DNA of 64,000 nt from Myxococcus guangdongensis (GTDB taxonomy: Bacteria; Myxococcota; Myxococcia; Myxococcales; Myxococcaceae). Below the pieces are notes generated by a model that was given only the letters and a program-made list of their open reading frames with translations, did not search any database and was not told the origin of the DNA. Positions 46,126-53,449 of this stretch are shown here, piece by piece. How positions within the stretch are numbered: the first letter of the stretch is position 1; every line of letters starts with the position of its first letter. The stretch spans positions 62,001 through 126,000 of the forward strand of contig NZ_JAJVKW010000002.1 of assembly GCF_024198255.1 (NCBI RefSeq). Reading direction: 5' to 3'. Position numbers and translations under genes: made by a program.

Positions 46126-47640
46126 ATGGACCGCCCCCTTCACTCGGTGCGTACGCGGCTGGACGACTTCCTCGCCGAGCTGGCCACGCTTCAGTATCGC
46201 CACGGCGCCGGGCTCTCATCAGAGCCCCCCAGCCTCCACGCCTCCTTCCCCGAGCTGTCCTCGCCGGACACCTTCGTCGCCGCCAACGAGGCGCTCGCCA
46301 AGGCCCGCGCCAAGGACGACACCCTCGCCGTGCGCCGCATCCAGCTCTTGCGCGAGCTGGTGGCCACCCACGTCGAGGAGGCGCTCGCCGCCCGCGCCGC
46401 CAGGGCCGTGGCCGACATCGAGGGCAAGGCGGTGCTCACCGTCGACGATCAGACCTACGCCTTCACGGAGGCCCTCAGCCGGCTCCCCCGCGAGCCCCGC
46501 CGCGCGCGCCGCGCCGGACTGGAGCGCGCCGTGGGCAACTTCCTCTGGGAGCAACGCGGCCCCCATGGAGACCGCCGCGACGCCGCCCTCCACGCCGCCG
46601 AGCGCCTGGACGCCGCCGACTACCCCGCGCTGCGCCAGGACGTCACCGGCATCGCCTACGCCGACCTCGCCAAGGCCGCGGACGAGACGCTCCGTCGCAC
46701 CGAGGACGCATACCGCGATGTCCTCGCGTACGTGCTCAAGAAGGTGGACCCGCTGCTGCGTCCCCTGCCCGGCGGCGACGCGCGCCGACACGACGTGCAG
46801 GCCGCGCTCCTGGCCCCCTGGATGGACGAGCACCTGCGCCGTGAGGACGCCTGGCCCGCGATGGTGCGCTGGCTGGGCGAGTGGGGCCTCACGCCGCACG
46901 CGGACGGCCGCATCCGGCTGGACGAGGAGGACCGCCCCGGCAAGTCCTCGCGCCCCTTCGTCGTCACCGTGCGCGTGCCGGACGACATCCGACTGGTGCT
47001 CCAGCCGCGCGGCGGACTGGACGCGCTGGGCAGCCTGCTCCACGAGATGGGCCACGCGCAGCACCGCGCGCACGTGTCCGCGACGCTGCCCATGGAGCTG
47101 CGCCGGCTGGGCGACGCGGGCATCACCGAGGCCCACGCCGCCGTGTTCGAGCGCCTGCTGTTGTCCCCCGAGTGGCTCAAGCGCTACCTGGGCCTGGGCC
47201 CGGTGCTCGCGCGCGACACGGCCAGGCTGGCCGCGTTCCAGGCCCTGGCCGTGCTGCGGCGCCACTGCGCGAAGCTGTCCTACGAGTTGTCCCTGAGCCG
47301 CAAGGGCGCGTCCACCGAGCGCGCGGACGAATACTCCGACGGTCAGCGCCGCGCCCTCTTCGCCGAGCCCCATCCCGGCTTCTTCCTGTCGGACGTGGAC
47401 CCGCAACTCTACGTGGCGCACTACCTGCGAGCGTGGGCGCTGGAGGCCCGGCTCACCGCGCGCCTCACCGAGCGCTTCAACGAGGACTTCTGGCGGAACC
47501 CGCCCGCCGCCACCTGGCTCAAGGGGCTGTACGCGCGGGGTGGAACCGATGATGCGGAGGGACTGGCCACGGAAATCTCGGGCACGCCGCTGGCGCTGCC
47601 CGAGGCGGGGGAGCGCCTCGTGGCCATCCTCAACCGGTAG
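46126..47640 (+). CDS. Gluzincin-type metallopeptidase-like protein
   Basis: A 504-residue, mostly helical protein without signal peptide. The zinc motif HEMGH lies at 306-310 and a downstream glutamate (E335 in GITEAHAAVFERLL) lies 25 residues later, which is the gluzincin spacing (HExxH plus a third ligand Glu) seen in M2/M3/M32 peptidases. The long helical N-terminal half agrees with the M3/M2 clamshell fold. A cytosolic oligopeptidase or carboxypeptidase is therefore likely, but it is too diverged for a named family. The ATG at 46126 begins MDRPLHSVRTRLDDF. It diverges from rluA and converges on the small gene with an 18-bp gap. Confidence 0.75.
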   Translation: MDRPLHSVRTRLDDFLAELATLQYRHGAGLSSEPPSLHASFPELSSPDTFVAANEALAKARAKDDTLAVRRIQLLRELVATHVEEALAARAARAVADIEGKAVLTVDDQTYAFTEALSRLPREPRRARRAGLERAVGNFLWEQRGPHGDRRDAALHAAERLDAADYPALRQDVTGIAYADLAKAADETLRRTEDAYRDVLAYVLKKVDPLLRPLPGGDARRHDVQAALLAPWMDEHLRREDAWPAMVRWLGEWGLTPHADGRIRLDEEDRPGKSSRPFVVTVRVPDDIRLVLQPRGGLDALGSLLHEMGHAQHRAHVSATLPMELRRLGDAGITEAHAAVFERLLLSPEWLKRYLGLGPVLARDTARLAAFQALAVLRRHCAKLSYELSLSRKGASTERADEYSDGQRRALFAEPHPGFFLSDVDPQLYVAHYLRAWALEARLTARLTERFNEDFWRNPPAATWLKGLYARGGTDDAEGLATEISGTPLALPEAGERLVAILNR

Positions 47641-47658
47641 TGGTGACCGCGCGAGCGA

Positions 47659-48003
47659 CTACTTCTTCTTGCGCAGCGCCCGGACAATCTTGTCCTTCGT
47701 CGGGTTGGCGGCCGTCTCGCGAGCACGCGGCGCGGCGGGCGCCGCCGCCTTCGTGGCGGGCGTCTTGGCCGCGGCGCGAGCGCGCATGGCCTTCATCAGC
47801 TGCATCTCGATGAAGAGCAGCTCGTCGCCCAGCTCCTCGTTGTCCCCGGCGGCCCGCGGAAGCGGGGCCTGCGTACTGGAAGCGTCGGCGCCGTGCCGCA
47901 TGCGCAGCACCTTCTCCTCCTCGGCCGACAGCGTGCGCGTCTTCTCCAGCGCCGCCTTGACCTCCTTGGCCGTCACCGTACTACTCCCGACCTTGCGCTC
48001 CAT
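47659..48003 (-). CDS. Small basic protein of unknown function
   Basis: A 114-residue cytosolic protein. An N-terminal charged part with LSAEEEKVLRMRHGAD is followed by a predicted helix NEELGDELLFIEMQLMKAMR, an Ala/Thr/Pro-rich linker and a basic end (KDKIVRALRKKK). I do not recognise a family; the EEEKVLRMRHG wording faintly recalls the sigma-70 region 4 start, but no helix-turn-helix follows. It has a good ribosome site (GGGAGCGGAG) and its own promoter candidate, so it is probably real. Confidence 0.65.
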   Translation of the reverse strand: MERKVGSSTVTAKEVKAALEKTRTLSAEEEKVLRMRHGADASSTQAPLPRAAGDNEELGDELLFIEMQLMKAMRARAAAKTPATKAAAPAAPRARETAANPTKDKIVRALRKKK

Positions 48004-48075
48004 CTCCGCTCCCTTGCTGTACAGCCCACTGAACTTCCGAGCATGTCGGACGCGTCTGGGCCGCAACCGACGAGG

Positions 48076-48103
48076 ATTGTAGAGGACGCAAGAGTTGGCG
48101 CAA
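48076..48103 (-). promoter_or_regulatory. Candidate promoter of the small basic protein gene
   Basis: On the minus strand TTGCGC (48103-48098) and TACAAT (48081-48076) are 16 bases apart. TACAAT matches the -10 consensus at five of six positions. It lies about 75 bases before the ATG at 48003, in an AT-rich patch. Confidence 0.45.
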
Positions 48104-48130
48104 ATTTTCTTCCAACAGGTTGGGCCTGCC

Positions 48131-48152
48131 CTGTAGCGCGAGGGTGCTACAG
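48131..48152 (-). terminator. Perfect 7-bp hairpin spanning a stop codon
   Basis: CTGTAGC (48131-48137) and GCTACAG (48146-48152) flank an 8-base loop. The stop codon of the outer-membrane protein gene (48147-48149) lies in one arm. It could end that transcript before the next promoter; no T tract follows. Confidence 0.45.
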
Positions 48153-48674
48153 GTGCATTCCCAGCCCCAGGAACCCGGACGAGAGCGCCTGTCGCGCCCC
48201 GGTGAAGGGGGACCCGGTGGCGGAGAAGTTCTGGTAGCGGGCCTCGGCGGAGAGGAAGAGCCCGCGGCCCAGCTCCACGTCGAAGCCCCCGCACAGCTCC
48301 GCTCCCAGTTGGAGGGTCCGCGTCGCCCCCTCCTCCCTCGGCGCGTGGGCCACCATCAGGCTCAGCCCCAGGCCCAGGTAGGGGCGCACCCGTCGGGGCC
48401 CCGGGGGCGTGATTCGCAGGGACATGGGCGTCGCCTCGGTGAGCTGGCGGCTGGAGGCCACGTGGCCGCCCACTTCGAGGAGGGACGCCTCCCGGCGATA
48501 GCTCCAGGCCAGTCCCGCGCTGTAGCCCGTCTCGCGGCCGCCCTCCGTGTCCGACAGGACATACGCCCCCACCGGGAACACGGTGACGCCCAGGCTCCGG
48601 GCGGGTGGCTGCGCCCAGACGCGGGACGCGAGCAGCCCGCAGAGGCAGGCCAGGAGGGGGCGGAGACGACGCAT
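48147..48674 (-). CDS. Outer-membrane beta-barrel-like protein
   Basis: A 175-residue protein. The signal peptide (MRRLRPLLACLCGLLASRVWA) is followed by about eight short amphipathic strands, for example LGVTVFPVGAYVLSD, GYSAGLAWSYRREA, YLGLGLSLMVAHA and FLSAEARYQNFSATG. The pattern and size fit an eight-stranded OmpA/OmpW-like barrel with a terminal hydrophobic residue (GLGMHL). No peptidoglycan-binding domain is present. The function is unknown. The region upstream, 48675-48945 (271 bp), holds no gene that I can support. Confidence 0.65.
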   Translation of the reverse strand: MRRLRPLLACLCGLLASRVWAQPPARSLGVTVFPVGAYVLSDTEGGRETGYSAGLAWSYRREASLLEVGGHVASSRQLTEATPMSLRITPPGPRRVRPYLGLGLSLMVAHAPREEGATRTLQLGAELCGGFDVELGRGLFLSAEARYQNFSATGSPFTGARQALSSGFLGLGMHL

Positions 48675-48945
48675 GGCCGGGCGGAAAAGCAAGCCACACG
48701 CCACGGAACAACCCGAGTGAAAACAAGGAGTTGAATCGCCTCGGCGCTGTCCTGACGCATGCGTCCGGGCGGAGCCGTCAGGGCAGGCGAGCGGACGTCG
48801 GAGCGGCGCGCGGCAGGGGCCACATGACGCGAGGGTCCGGGCGCGCGCTCCACTCGAACCGGGCCCAGGCGGAGGCGTCACCCACCTCCACGCCTGGGCT
48901 TCCGGAGGACTGCGTGGGGCGCCACGAGGGCGCCCCGCACGGGGC

Positions 48946-49983
48946 TTACTCGCCGCCGCCCTCGTCCTCGGGCTCCGGAGGAGCCTCCCCCGTCGTCGAG
49001 CTCTTGGCGCCCTCGGGCTTGGCGCGCTCGATGCCGAAGCGGTCCAACGCGTCGGCGATGCCCTGCGGCTTGTCGGCGTCGGGCAGGAAGCTCTCGGGAG
49101 GCGCCAGCTTCTGGTCCTTGCCCACCTCGGACAGGGCCGCCTCCAGCGTCATGCGCAGCTCCGCCGCCTCGGGCGTCTTCTCCGACGGCACGCCGATGCG
49201 CCCGTCCAGCCGCGCCTTGAGGACCACCGACGTGACCGCATCCACCAGCACCTCGCCGTCCAGCGAGCGCGGCAGCCGGTGGGCGAAGAAGTTCCCCCGG
49301 CGACGGGTCGTCTCGTCCGCCCCGTTCCTGGGCTGCAACAGCGTGGGCAGCGGCCGGGAGGCATCCCCCTCCGAGGCCGGGGCCAGCGTCACCTGGTAGC
49401 GCCACGCCGTGCGCCCCTCATAGGTGACGGTGCCCTGGGGCGACAGCTTGAGCCGCCCCTGGAACAGGCTGTCGAAGTCGCGGATGGCGCCGGTCAGCTC
49501 CGCGCGGGTGCGCTCGGCCATGCCGCGGTCGCGCAGACGCTGACGGAACGGGCCGTACCGGTTGCGGGCGAACACCTGCCCCGCGACGCGCATCACCTCC
49601 AGGCCCTGGTCCCTCGAGTTCTCCAGCACGCCGTGGAAGTCCCCGCTGACCCCGCCCGCGCCGGCGCGGAAGGTGCGCGTCTCGGTGAGCTTCACCGGGT
49701 TGGACTCGGCGGAGGTCCACTCGTAGCCGAGGGTGGCCTGGTAGCGGTGGGGTCCCAGACGCTCGGTCACCTCGGCGGCGTCCATGCCGAGGATGCGGCG
49801 CGCCACCTGGGGGTTGTCCGCGACATCCTCCGGCGGCAGCTTCTGCTGGGCCGAGGCCACCACCTTGGGCGGGTCCTCGGGGGAGAAGATGCGGGCCTTG
49901 GCCGCCTTGTCGACCGGGTCCGAGCAGCCCGAGGCCGCCAATGCCACGGCGAAGATGAAGGCGGACTTCCTGGAACGGCTCAC
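48946..49983 (-). CDS. Exported lipoprotein, function unknown
   Basis: A 345-residue protein with a basic start (MSRSRKSAF), a hydrophobic run and the lipobox LAASGC (C19). The mature part opens with about 60 residues containing EDPPKVVASAQQKLPPEDVA, then a mixed alpha/beta region where tyrosines and basic residues recur (GPHRYQATLGYEWTSAESNP), and ends Glu/Gly-rich. No catalytic motif is evident. The start is GTG with GGAGGAG closely upstream. It diverges from the DUF2058 gene over 106 bp. A cell-envelope substrate-binding or assembly role is only a guess. Confidence 0.7.
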   Translation of the reverse strand: MSRSRKSAFIFAVALAASGCSDPVDKAAKARIFSPEDPPKVVASAQQKLPPEDVADNPQVARRILGMDAAEVTERLGPHRYQATLGYEWTSAESNPVKLTETRTFRAGAGGVSGDFHGVLENSRDQGLEVMRVAGQVFARNRYGPFRQRLRDRGMAERTRAELTGAIRDFDSLFQGRLKLSPQGTVTYEGRTAWRYQVTLAPASEGDASRPLPTLLQPRNGADETTRRRGNFFAHRLPRSLDGEVLVDAVTSVVLKARLDGRIGVPSEKTPEAAELRMTLEAALSEVGKDQKLAPPESFLPDADKPQGIADALDRFGIERAKPEGAKSSTTGEAPPEPEDEGGGE

Positions 49984-50089
49984 GACTCCTCCGGAGGGGG
50001 TACCACGGGGGCGGCAAGTTACGTGGCGCGTACAGGAGCGGCAAGCTGCGGCTTGCGTGCGGCCGTGCAAGGGATAGAACGCCCATCTC

Positions 50090-51010
50090 ATGCAGAACCT
50101 GCGCGACAAGTTGTTGAAGGCGGGCCTCGTCACCGAGGAACAGTCCAAGAAGGCTGATACGGCGGCCAGCCAGGCGGAAGCCCGGAGGCCCTCGTCCCAG
50201 GACGGCGGACGTCCAGGCGGCAACCGTCCCCCACCCCGGCGTGATGACAACCGGACATCCGGTGGTCCTCCGGCGCGGAGTGAGGAGCGGCCTCCCCGCG
50301 AGGGTGGCGGTCGTCCCGGTGGCGGCGGTGGCAGGCCCGGTGGCGGTCGTCCCGGCGGCGGCTCGTTCCGTCCGAGCGGCGGTGGTGGCGGTGGCGCGTT
50401 CCGTCCGAGCGGCGGCGGCGCGCCCCAGCACGGCCGTCCGCCCTCCTCCGCTCCGCCCGAGCGGCCCATCCCGAAGCTGCCCCCCATGCCGGGCTCCAAG
50501 GCCTACCAGCGCGCGGAGTCCAAGCGTCAGGTGGAGCTGGACAAGGCGCTGCGCGAGCTGGTGATGGGCTCGCAGGTGGCCCAGGAGCCGGGCGAGACGG
50601 CGTTCTACTTCATGACCCGCAAGGGCAAGCTGCGCCGGATGGAGCTGACGCCGGAGCAGGCCAAGCGGCTGGAGGACGGCGAGCTCGGCGTGGTGGAGCG
50701 TCCGGACCCCGCCCAAATCGAGCACGCGCTGGTGCCGGCCGCGGCGGCCGAGCAGATGTTCGCGCTCTCGAAGAAGGCGGTGCGCTTCCTCAACCGGAAG
50801 GACAGCCCCATCGGCTTCATGAACGACGAGGAGCTCAAGGCGCAGCAGGCGGCGGAGGCCGCTGGCACCGCGCCCGAGGTCTCCGACGAGCCCGAGGCCG
50901 AGGGCGGCGAGGCCGCCGAGGCGGAGGCCGCGACCGAGGCCACGGCGCCCGTCGAGGCCGAGGCTTCCACCGAGACGCCCAAGCCCGAGGGCGGCGAGAA
51001 CCCGGGCTGA
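50090..51010 (+). CDS. DUF2058-family protein with Gly/Arg-rich insert
   Basis: A 306-residue protein. The DUF2058 (YaiL-like) framework is visible: the N-terminal NLRDKLLKAGLVTEEQSKKA, then after an insert ELDKALRELVMGSQV, AFYFMTRKGKLRRMELTPEQ, GELGVVER and ALVPAAAAEQM. YaiL-like proteins are predicted to be nucleic-acid-associated, with no proven activity. Between the two halves (about 30-125) lies a Gly/Arg/Pro-rich tract with GGGRPGG units, comparable to RGG boxes of RNA-binding proteins. The last 55 residues are very acidic. The charge asymmetry (basic middle, acidic end) is notable. Confidence 0.75.
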   Translation: MQNLRDKLLKAGLVTEEQSKKADTAASQAEARRPSSQDGGRPGGNRPPPRRDDNRTSGGPPARSEERPPREGGGRPGGGGGRPGGGRPGGGSFRPSGGGGGGAFRPSGGGAPQHGRPPSSAPPERPIPKLPPMPGSKAYQRAESKRQVELDKALRELVMGSQVAQEPGETAFYFMTRKGKLRRMELTPEQAKRLEDGELGVVERPDPAQIEHALVPAAAAEQMFALSKKAVRFLNRKDSPIGFMNDEELKAQQAAEAAGTAPEVSDEPEAEGGEAAEAEAATEATAPVEAEASTETPKPEGGENPG

Positions 51011-51038
51011 CGTCAGGCCCCTTCAGAGCGCACGAGGC

Positions 51039-51069
51039 CCTCCCCTCTTCCCATCGGGTCGAGGGGAGG
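51039..51069. terminator. Bidirectional hairpin between convergent genes
   Basis: CCTCCCCTC (51039-51047) and GAGGGGAGG (51061-51069) form a perfect 9-bp stem with a 13-base loop, 29 bp after the DUF2058 stop and 20 bp before the end of the opposite acyl-CoA dehydrogenase gene. There is no T tract. Confidence 0.6.
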
Positions 51070-51088
51070 CGCCCGGCGCGGCGGCCTT

Positions 51089-52270
51089 TCAGTCGAACGC
51101 GTCGAGGCCGGTGATGGCCTTGCCCAGCACCAGCGTGTGCACCTCGTGGGTGCCCTCGTAGGTGAACACGGACTCCAGATTCAGCATGTGGCGCACGGGC
51201 GGGTACGCGTCGGTGATGCCATTGGCGCCGTAGATGCTCCGCGCGACGCGGGCAATCTCCAGCGCGCTCTTCACGTTGTTGCGCTTGGCCAGGCTCACCA
51301 TGACGGGCGTCACCTTGCCCTCGTCCTTGAGGCGCGCCACGCGCAGGCCCACCAGCTGCGCCTTGACGATGTCCTGGAGCATGTCCGCCAGCTTCTCCTG
51401 CGTGAGCTGGTAGCCGGCCACCGGCTTGCCGTGGAACGACGCGCGTGACAGCGCGTACTCGCGAGCGCCCTCGAAGCAGGCGATGGCGGCGCCGGTGACG
51501 GCGAAGGCGATGCCCAGCCGCGCGTTGTTGAGGCACGACAGCGGACCGCGCAGGCCCACCACGCCGGGCAGCACGTTGCGCGCGGGGACGCGCACGTCCT
51601 GGAAGGACAGCTCGCTGGTGATGGACGCGCGCAGGGAGAACTTGCCGGGGATGTCCCGCGCGCTGAAGCCGGGCATGCCCTTCTCCACGAGGAAGCCGCG
51701 GACGGACTCGGGGCCGCCGTCGTCCGTCTTCGCCCAGACGATGGCGACGTCCGCGATGGCGCCGTTGGTAATCCACGTCTTCGTGCCGTTGAGGACGTAG
51801 TCGTCGCCGTCCTTGCGCGCGCGGGTGCGCATGCCGCCCGGGTTGGAGCCGAAGTCCGGCTCGGTGAGGCCGAAGCAGCCGATGGCCTGGCCTCGCGCCA
51901 TGGCCGGCAGGAAGCGCGCCTTCTGCTCATCGCTGCCGTACGCGTGGATGGGGAACATGCACAGCGAGCCCTGCACGGACGCGAAGGAGCGCAGCCCGGA
52001 GTCCCCTCGCTCCAGCTCCTGGAGGATGAGGCCGTAGCTGACGGTGTTCATCCCCGCGCAGCCGTGGCCTTGCAGGTTCGCGCCCAGCACGCCCATCTCC
52101 GCGAGCTGGGGGATGAGGTGGACGGGGAAGGTGCCGTCGCGGAAGTGGCCGCCGATGATGGGGAGCACCTCGCGGTCCACGAAGGCAGCCACGGTGTCGC
52201 GCGCGGCCTTCTCCTCGGGGGACAGCAGGTCGTCGAGCCGGAACAAGTCCGTGATGTCCGCACGTGCCAT
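51089..52270 (-). CDS. gcdH: Acyl-CoA dehydrogenase, glutaryl-CoA dehydrogenase-like
   Basis: A 393-residue FAD enzyme of the acyl-CoA dehydrogenase superfamily. GCFGLTEPDFGSNPGG is the flavin-binding signature. The catalytic glutamate is E372 in FTYEGTHEVHTL, in the same YEGT setting as in glutaryl-CoA dehydrogenase. An arginine in SGLRSFASVQGSL matches the position of the substrate-binding Arg94 of human GCDH. Together these favour oxidative decarboxylation of glutaryl-CoA to crotonyl-CoA in lysine/tryptophan breakdown, although another short-branched substrate is possible. The ATG at 52270 is the only early one. The SDR gene next to it diverges. Confidence 0.85.
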   Translation of the reverse strand: MARADITDLFRLDDLLSPEEKAARDTVAAFVDREVLPIIGGHFRDGTFPVHLIPQLAEMGVLGANLQGHGCAGMNTVSYGLILQELERGDSGLRSFASVQGSLCMFPIHAYGSDEQKARFLPAMARGQAIGCFGLTEPDFGSNPGGMRTRARKDGDDYVLNGTKTWITNGAIADVAIVWAKTDDGGPESVRGFLVEKGMPGFSARDIPGKFSLRASITSELSFQDVRVPARNVLPGVVGLRGPLSCLNNARLGIAFAVTGAAIACFEGAREYALSRASFHGKPVAGYQLTQEKLADMLQDIVKAQLVGLRVARLKDEGKVTPVMVSLAKRNNVKSALEIARVARSIYGANGITDAYPPVRHMLNLESVFTYEGTHEVHTLVLGKAITGLDAFD

Positions 52271-52398
52271 GGCGCCGTCCTAGTGCCCGCCTCGGGGAGC
52301 GTCAAACGGGGCGAGGGGCTTGTTGGCAATGACGGGCTTGCGCAAGCGGGTGCGAAGACGTGCCCCTGTCGAGGCCGGGGGCGCTAGGCTCGCGCGCC

Positions 52399-53160
52399 AT
52401 GACGACGACCCAGAAGACCGTGGTGGTGACGGGTGCGAGCCGGGGCATCGGCCGCGCCGTGGCGCTGTCCTTCGCGCGTGAGGGCTATCGCGTCTGGGCC
52501 CTGGCCCGCGCGGCGGATGCCCTCGAGGCGCTCGCGAAGGAGGGCGGCGAGGGAGTCCGGCCGCTCGTCGTGGACGTGGCGAGCGAGGAGGCGCTGATGG
52601 CCGCGACGAAGACCATCCTCGCGGAGGGTACGCCCCGGGTGCTGGTGAACAACGCGGGCATCACCGTGTCCGCGCCGCTCACCAAGACGCGCACGGAAGA
52701 CCTGGCGAAGGTGATGGCCATCAACGTGACGGCGCCCTTCATCCTCTGTCGGGAGCTGATGCCCGCCATGGCCAAGGAGGGCGGCGGCCGCGTCATCAAC
52801 ATCGGCTCCATGGCCGCGGTGCGGGGCATGAAGTACACGTCCGCGTACTGCGCGTCCAAGCACGCGCTGCTGGGCCTGACGCGCGCGCTCGCGGTGGAGT
52901 ACGCCAAGAAGAACATCACCGTGAACGCGGTGAATCCGGGCTGGGTGGAGACGGACATGTTCTCCAACGCCACGGCGGCGATTACGCAGACGACGGGCCG
53001 CAGCGGTGAGCAGGCGCGCGAGGCGCTCGCGTCGATGAACGCGATGGGCCGCATCGTCCAGCCGGAGGAGGTGGCCGCGCTGTGCCTGTTCCTCGCCTCG
53101 GACGCCGCGGGCGCCATCACCGGCGCGGCGCACGCCATCGACGGCGGCGAGCTGGGCTGA
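52399..53160 (+). CDS. Short-chain dehydrogenase/reductase
   Basis: A 253-residue classical SDR. The nucleotide-binding motif is TGASRGIG (N-terminal), the structural motif NNAG is present in LVNNAGITVSAP, and the catalytic Y150/K154 pair is in YCASK with a serine upstream (NIGSMAA). PGWVETDMF is the family's substrate-loop start. Residues after the first beta strand (ALARAADA, no Asp) suggest NADP(H) rather than NAD(H) use. It resembles 3-oxoacyl-ACP and 3-hydroxyacyl-CoA type enzymes and lies opposite the glutaryl-CoA dehydrogenase-like gene, so a beta-oxidation link is plausible but unproven. Confidence 0.85.
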   Translation: MTTTQKTVVVTGASRGIGRAVALSFAREGYRVWALARAADALEALAKEGGEGVRPLVVDVASEEALMAATKTILAEGTPRVLVNNAGITVSAPLTKTRTEDLAKVMAINVTAPFILCRELMPAMAKEGGGRVINIGSMAAVRGMKYTSAYCASKHALLGLTRALAVEYAKKNITVNAVNPGWVETDMFSNATAAITQTTGRSGEQAREALASMNAMGRIVQPEEVAALCLFLASDAAGAITGAAHAIDGGELG

Positions 53161-53171
53161 GCGCCCGCGCA

Positions 53172-53200
53172 GAGGCCCCCCGCTCACCCAGGGGGGCCTC
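53172..53200 (+). terminator. Strong hairpin after the SDR gene
   Basis: GAGGCCCCCC (53172-53181) and GGGGGGCCTC (53191-53200) form a perfect 10-bp GC stem with a 9-base loop, 12 bp past the SDR stop. No T tract follows, as is usual in very GC-rich genomes. Confidence 0.75.
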
Positions 53201-53247
53201 GAGTCCGTCGAGCATCAGGCGGCCCATGGCTCGCCGAAGTTCTCACC

Positions 53248-53401
53248 TGTCGGCGGCCTCACGCCTCGACGCCTGGGGTGGGCAACAAGCGACGAGCCTC
53301 TCATCCCGGCCTCGCCCCACGGCCTCATCCGACGGACCTTCGCGTCGAGCAGCCCGAGGCTCACCCACGCGCCCCATGTCGGCGGCCTCACGCCTCGACG
53401 C
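53248..53401. repeat. Direct repeat of 25 bp, two copies 129 bp apart
   Basis: The 25-base segment at 53248-53272 recurs exactly at 53377-53401, starting TGTCGGCGGCCTCACGCC. The bases after each copy are also similar (GACGAGCC and CTC blocks at matching distance), so the region is an old roughly 130-bp tandem duplication. It lies in a 289-bp intergenic stretch between the SDR and the chemoreceptor genes; the rest of that stretch is empty apart from the terminator. Confidence 0.8.
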
Positions 53402-53449
53402 ACCGAGCGGGCGACAGGGACGAGCCCCTCGCCCCATCCAACAGGCCGC

